Part shown: positions 61,232 to 64,000 of the stretch, in pieces
How the letters are laid out: each line of letters starts with the position of its first letter
Numbering within the stretch: the first letter of the stretch is position 1
Assembly (NCBI RefSeq): GCF_013256425.1
Contig: NZ_CP053904.1
Coordinates: 1,488,001-1,552,000 of the forward strand
From: Hymenobacter sp. BRD67
GTDB taxonomy: Bacteria; Bacteroidota; Bacteroidia; Cytophagales; Hymenobacteraceae
DNA length: 64,000 nt
Direction of reading: 5' to 3'
The notes under the pieces: generated by a model
Told to the model about the DNA's origin: nothing
Seen by the model: the letters and a program-made list of their open reading frames with translations, nothing else
The model's database searches: none
Translations under genes and position numbers: made by a program

Positions 61232-63168
61232 ATGCTTAATATCACCCTCCCCGATGGTTCGGTCCGCCAGGTCGAGCCTGGCACGACTGGCTACGATGTG
61301 GCCGCCAGTATCAGTGAAGGCCTGGCCCGCAACGCCCTGGCCGTAAAAGTAAACGGCGAAATCCGCGACTTGTCCCGGCCTCTCACCCAAGACGCGGCCC
61401 TCGAAATCCTGACCTGGAACGACGCCGGCGGCAAGCAGGCCTACTGGCACTCCTCTGCTCATCTGATGGCCGAAGCGCTCGAAGTCCTTTACCCCGGCGT
61501 AAAGCTGGCTATCGGCCCGGCAATCGAAAACGGCTTCTACTACGACGTAGACCTGGGAGAAGGCCGCACTATTTCGAGCGACGACTTTCCTGCCATCGAG
61601 AAAAAGATGCTGGAGCTGGCAAAGAACAAAAGTCGGTTTGAGCGGCGCGAAGTGCCTAAGGCTGAGGCTATTGCTTATTTTACCCAAAAGCAGGACCCTT
61701 ACAAGCTGGAGTTGATTGATGGCCTGGAAGACGGCCAGATTACCTTCTACTCGCAGGGCAGCTTTACCGACCTCTGCCGGGGGCCGCACATTCCGGATAC
61801 CGGCCCAATCAAGGCTGCCAAAATCATGAACGTGGCCGGGGCCTACTGGCGCGGCGACGAGAAAAACAAGCAGCTTACGCGCCTTTACGGTATCACTTTC
61901 CCCAAGGCCAAAGACCTCACCGAATATCTCGAAAAGCTCGAAGAAGCCAAGCGCCGTGACCACCGCAAGCTGGGCAAAGAGCTGGAGCTGTTTGCCTTCT
62001 CGGAGAAAGTAGGCGCGGGCCTGCCACTCTGGCTGCCCAAGGGTACAGCCCTGCGTGAGCGCTTGGAGCAATTTCTGCGTAAGGCACAGGTAAAAGCTGG
62101 TTATCAGCCGGTAGTGACGCCGCATATAGGTTCCAAGGAGTTGTACGTTACCAGCGGCCACTACGAGAAATATGGGGCCGACTCGTTTCAACCCATCAAG
62201 ACGCCCAACCCCGGCGAGGAGTTCTTCCTCAAGCCCATGAACTGCCCGCATCACTGCGAAATCTACCGCACCAAGCCGCGCTCGTACCGCGACCTGCCAG
62301 TGCGTCTGGCCGAGTTTGGCACGGTGTACCGTTATGAGCAGTCGGGCGAGCTGCACGGCCTTACCCGCGTACGTGGCTTCACGCAGGACGATGCGCACAT
62401 CTTCTGCCGTCCCGACCAGGTAATTGACGAGTTTAAGAAAGTGATTGACCTGGTGCTTTATGTGTTTAAAGCTTTAGGTTTTAGTGAGTTCACCGCGCAG
62501 ATTTCGTTGCGCGACCCGGCAAACAAGACCAAGTATATCGGCTCTGATGAAAACTGGGCTATTTCCGAGCAGGCCATCATTCAGGCCGCCGCTGAGAAAG
62601 GCCTGACTACCGTCACCGAGCTGGGCGAGGCGGCCTTCTATGGCCCCAAGCTCGACTTTATGGTGCGCGACGCGCTGGGCCGCCGCTGGCAGCTGGGTAC
62701 GGTGCAGGTCGACTACAACCTGCCCGAGCGCTTCGACCTCGAATACGTGGCCCCGACAATACCAAGCAGCGCCCCGTGATGATTCACCGGGCGCCGTTTG
62801 GCTCGCTGGAGCGCTTTGTAGCCGTACTGATTGAGCATACGGCCGGTAATTTTCCGCTCTGGCTCTCGCCCGAGCAGTTTACGGTATTGCCCATCTCCGA
62901 TAAGTTTGCCGACTATGCTTACGAAGTCAAAGCCCGTCTCGAAGCCGCCGACCTGCGCGGTACCGTAGATGCGCGCGACGAGCGCATTGGCCGTAAAATC
63001 CGGGATGCCGAAATGGCTAAAACGCCTTATTTGCTGATTGTGGGCGAAAAAGAAGCTCAGGACAATATCATCAGTGTGCGCCGCCACGGCGAAGGTGATA
63101 TCGGCTCCATGCCCATCGATGGCTTCATCAAAAGCGTGAATACCCAGGTGGCCGAAGCGATGGGCTGA
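61232..63168 (+). CDS. thrS: Threonyl-tRNA synthetase (apparent frameshift)
   Basis: The product is about 645 residues once joined. The TGS domain reads [17 protein letters not shown]. The editing domain has [17 protein letters not shown], the zinc-ligand-type HXXXH and [14 protein letters not shown]. The catalytic core has [51 protein letters not shown] and [18 protein letters not shown]. The anticodon domain ([40 protein letters not shown]) is in another frame; one extra C in 62751-62754 gives [15 protein letters not shown]. The enzyme is essential, so the break must be a sequence error. The ATG at 61232 was chosen. infC follows, as in many bacteria. Confidence 0.94.
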
Positions 63169-63369
63169 TTTTTAACGGGTAGTAGTCAGGTAGTAAGGCG
63201 TAGCGCCAGGCCGGCGCCGGCCAGCTATTACACATTACTGATTGACTATTACCCGTTAATTTTTACTTTCATTTTGATTTGCCAGTAAAAAGTCGGATAT
63301 TTGCCCCCCGAACGATTGGGCTAGCGCCTGCTCGTTGCGCCTTTAAAATATTCCCCGCCACATTTTAGC

Positions 63370-63375
63370 AGGAGG
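63370..63375 (+). promoter_or_regulatory. Unusually strong Shine-Dalgarno AGGAGG before infC
   Basis: A perfect anti-SD match lies nine bases before the ATA at 63385. It is notable in a genome of this type, where other genes in the window lack such sites, and it decides the infC start. Confidence 0.75.
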
Positions 63376-63384
63376 ACTTTCGCC

Positions 63385-64000
63385 ATAGCTACCCCGAATC
63401 GTCGGTACGTGCCCCGCCAGCAGGTGGAGGAACCGTTCAAAATCAACCAGAAAATCACCGCCCGCGAGGTTCGCCTGGTGGGGGATAACGTCGAGCAGGG
63501 TGTTTACCCCACCGACCAGGCCCGTAAGATGGCCCAGGACCAGAATCTGGACCTGGTGGAGATTTCGCCTACTGCCGTGCCGCCCGTATGCCGCGTCATC
63601 GACTACTCCAAATTCAAGTACGAGCAGAAGAAGAAGACCCGCGAGCTGAAGGCCAAGCAAACCAAGGTAGTTCTGAAGGAAATCCGCTTTGGACCGAATA
63701 CCGACGACCACGACTTCGATTTCAAGCTCAAGCATGCGCAGGAGTTTCTGAAAGAGGGCGCCAAGATTAAAGCCTACGTGCACTTCGTGGGCCGAAGCAT
63801 CGTCTTCAAAGAGCGCGGTGAAATATTGCTTCTCAAGTTTGCGCAGGCCCTTGAAGAGCTGGCCAAAGTAGAGCAGCTGCCCAAGCTCGAAGGCAAGCGC
63901 ATGTTTCTTTACCTGGCTCCGAAGGCCGCCGTCGTTGTGAAGGCTGCTCCCAAGCCCGTTGCTGCGCCCGATAAGGACAAAGCTGCCAAAGCGCCAAAGG
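63385..64000 (+). CDS. infC: Translation initiation factor IF-3 (3' end outside window), ATA start
   Basis: The frame begins ATA GCT ACC CCG AAT CGT (M)[20 protein letters not shown] and has no ATG, GTG or TTG between a stop at 63322 and the conserved N-terminus. IF-3 motifs: [80 protein letters not shown] and [21 protein letters not shown] Lys/Ala/Pro-rich tail runs off the window without a stop. IF-3 rejects non-canonical start codons, and infC of other bacteria uses one (AUU in E. coli) to regulate its own translation; ATA here would serve the same purpose. It follows thrS with a 216-bp gap. Confidence 0.93.
   Translation, partial: MATPNRRYVPRQQVEEPFKINQKITAREVRLVGDNVEQGVYPTDQARKMAQDQNLDLVEISPTAVPPVCRVIDYSKFKYEQKKKTRELKAKQTKVVLKEIRFGPNTDDHDFDFKLKHAQEFLKEGAKIKAYVHFVGRSIVFKERGEILLLKFAQALEELAKVEQLPKLEGKRMFLYLAPKAAVVVKAAPKPVAAPDKDKAAKAPK

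Overview
The window reads as a chromosomal segment of a high-GC member of the Bacteroidota, most like the family Hymenobacteraceae. The reasons are the gene content (a protein with a type IX secretion C-terminal module, OmpA with thrombospondin-type calcium repeats, PorT-like and BamA-like barrels, fused 2-oxoacid dehydrogenase E1, oxygen-dependent HemF, multi-PAS kinases with VYRTGE-type modules), promoters with the TAnnTTTG -7 element, and an almost complete lack of Shine-Dalgarno sequences. Names were assigned by reading the proteins; no database search was run.

Layout. 1-3900: a PorT-like barrel (cut by the window edge), then a decayed accessory patch with a miniature inverted-repeat element, a frameshifted small gene, a serine recombinase fossil, and two small intact genes. 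3900-7300: a five-PAS histidine kinase and its receiver protein. 7400-10970: ECF sigma factor, cupin, two YtxH-type stress proteins (one fused to CsbD), and the ohrR-ohr peroxide operon with its palindromic operator. 11170-20600: BamA-like barrel, CLC-F type exchanger, SPFH protein, MORN/TonB protein, OmpA, gatB, TlpA-like lipoprotein. 20680-29800: a class II tRNA-like gene, thioesterase, pcm, polysaccharide-initiating sugar transferase, ribE, PAP2 phosphatase overlapping hemF, fused E1. 30000-33700: SpoIIAA/STAS-like protein beside a degraded PAS kinase, CZB-like protein, tryptophan dioxygenase, serine dehydratase subunit. 33860-37860: TolC and membrane-fusion protein, PAP2. 37876-41343: exonuclease/GIY-YIG nuclease, DUF2383, AI-2E transporter. 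41557-50192: topoisomerase IV genes parE and parC flanking an unrecognised 511-residue protein, a truncated-haemoglobin lipoprotein and an HMA-like protein. 50494-61094: TPR proteins, carbonic anhydrase, an OmpR/CusS-type two-component pair, a type IX cargo-like protein, and a NarL/UhpB-type pair. 61232-64000: thrS and infC.

Two things colour all the rest. First, at least 18 single-base frameshifts, including ones in thrS and gatB, are each repaired by adding one base to a homopolymer run, so they are almost certainly base-calling errors; the coordinates here join the pieces. Second, the clearest new regulatory signal is a 24-bp element (one mismatch) that lies exactly 39 bp upstream of the -7 box of both the secreted-protein gene at 56262 and the response-regulator gene at 60459, which suggests a small regulon.
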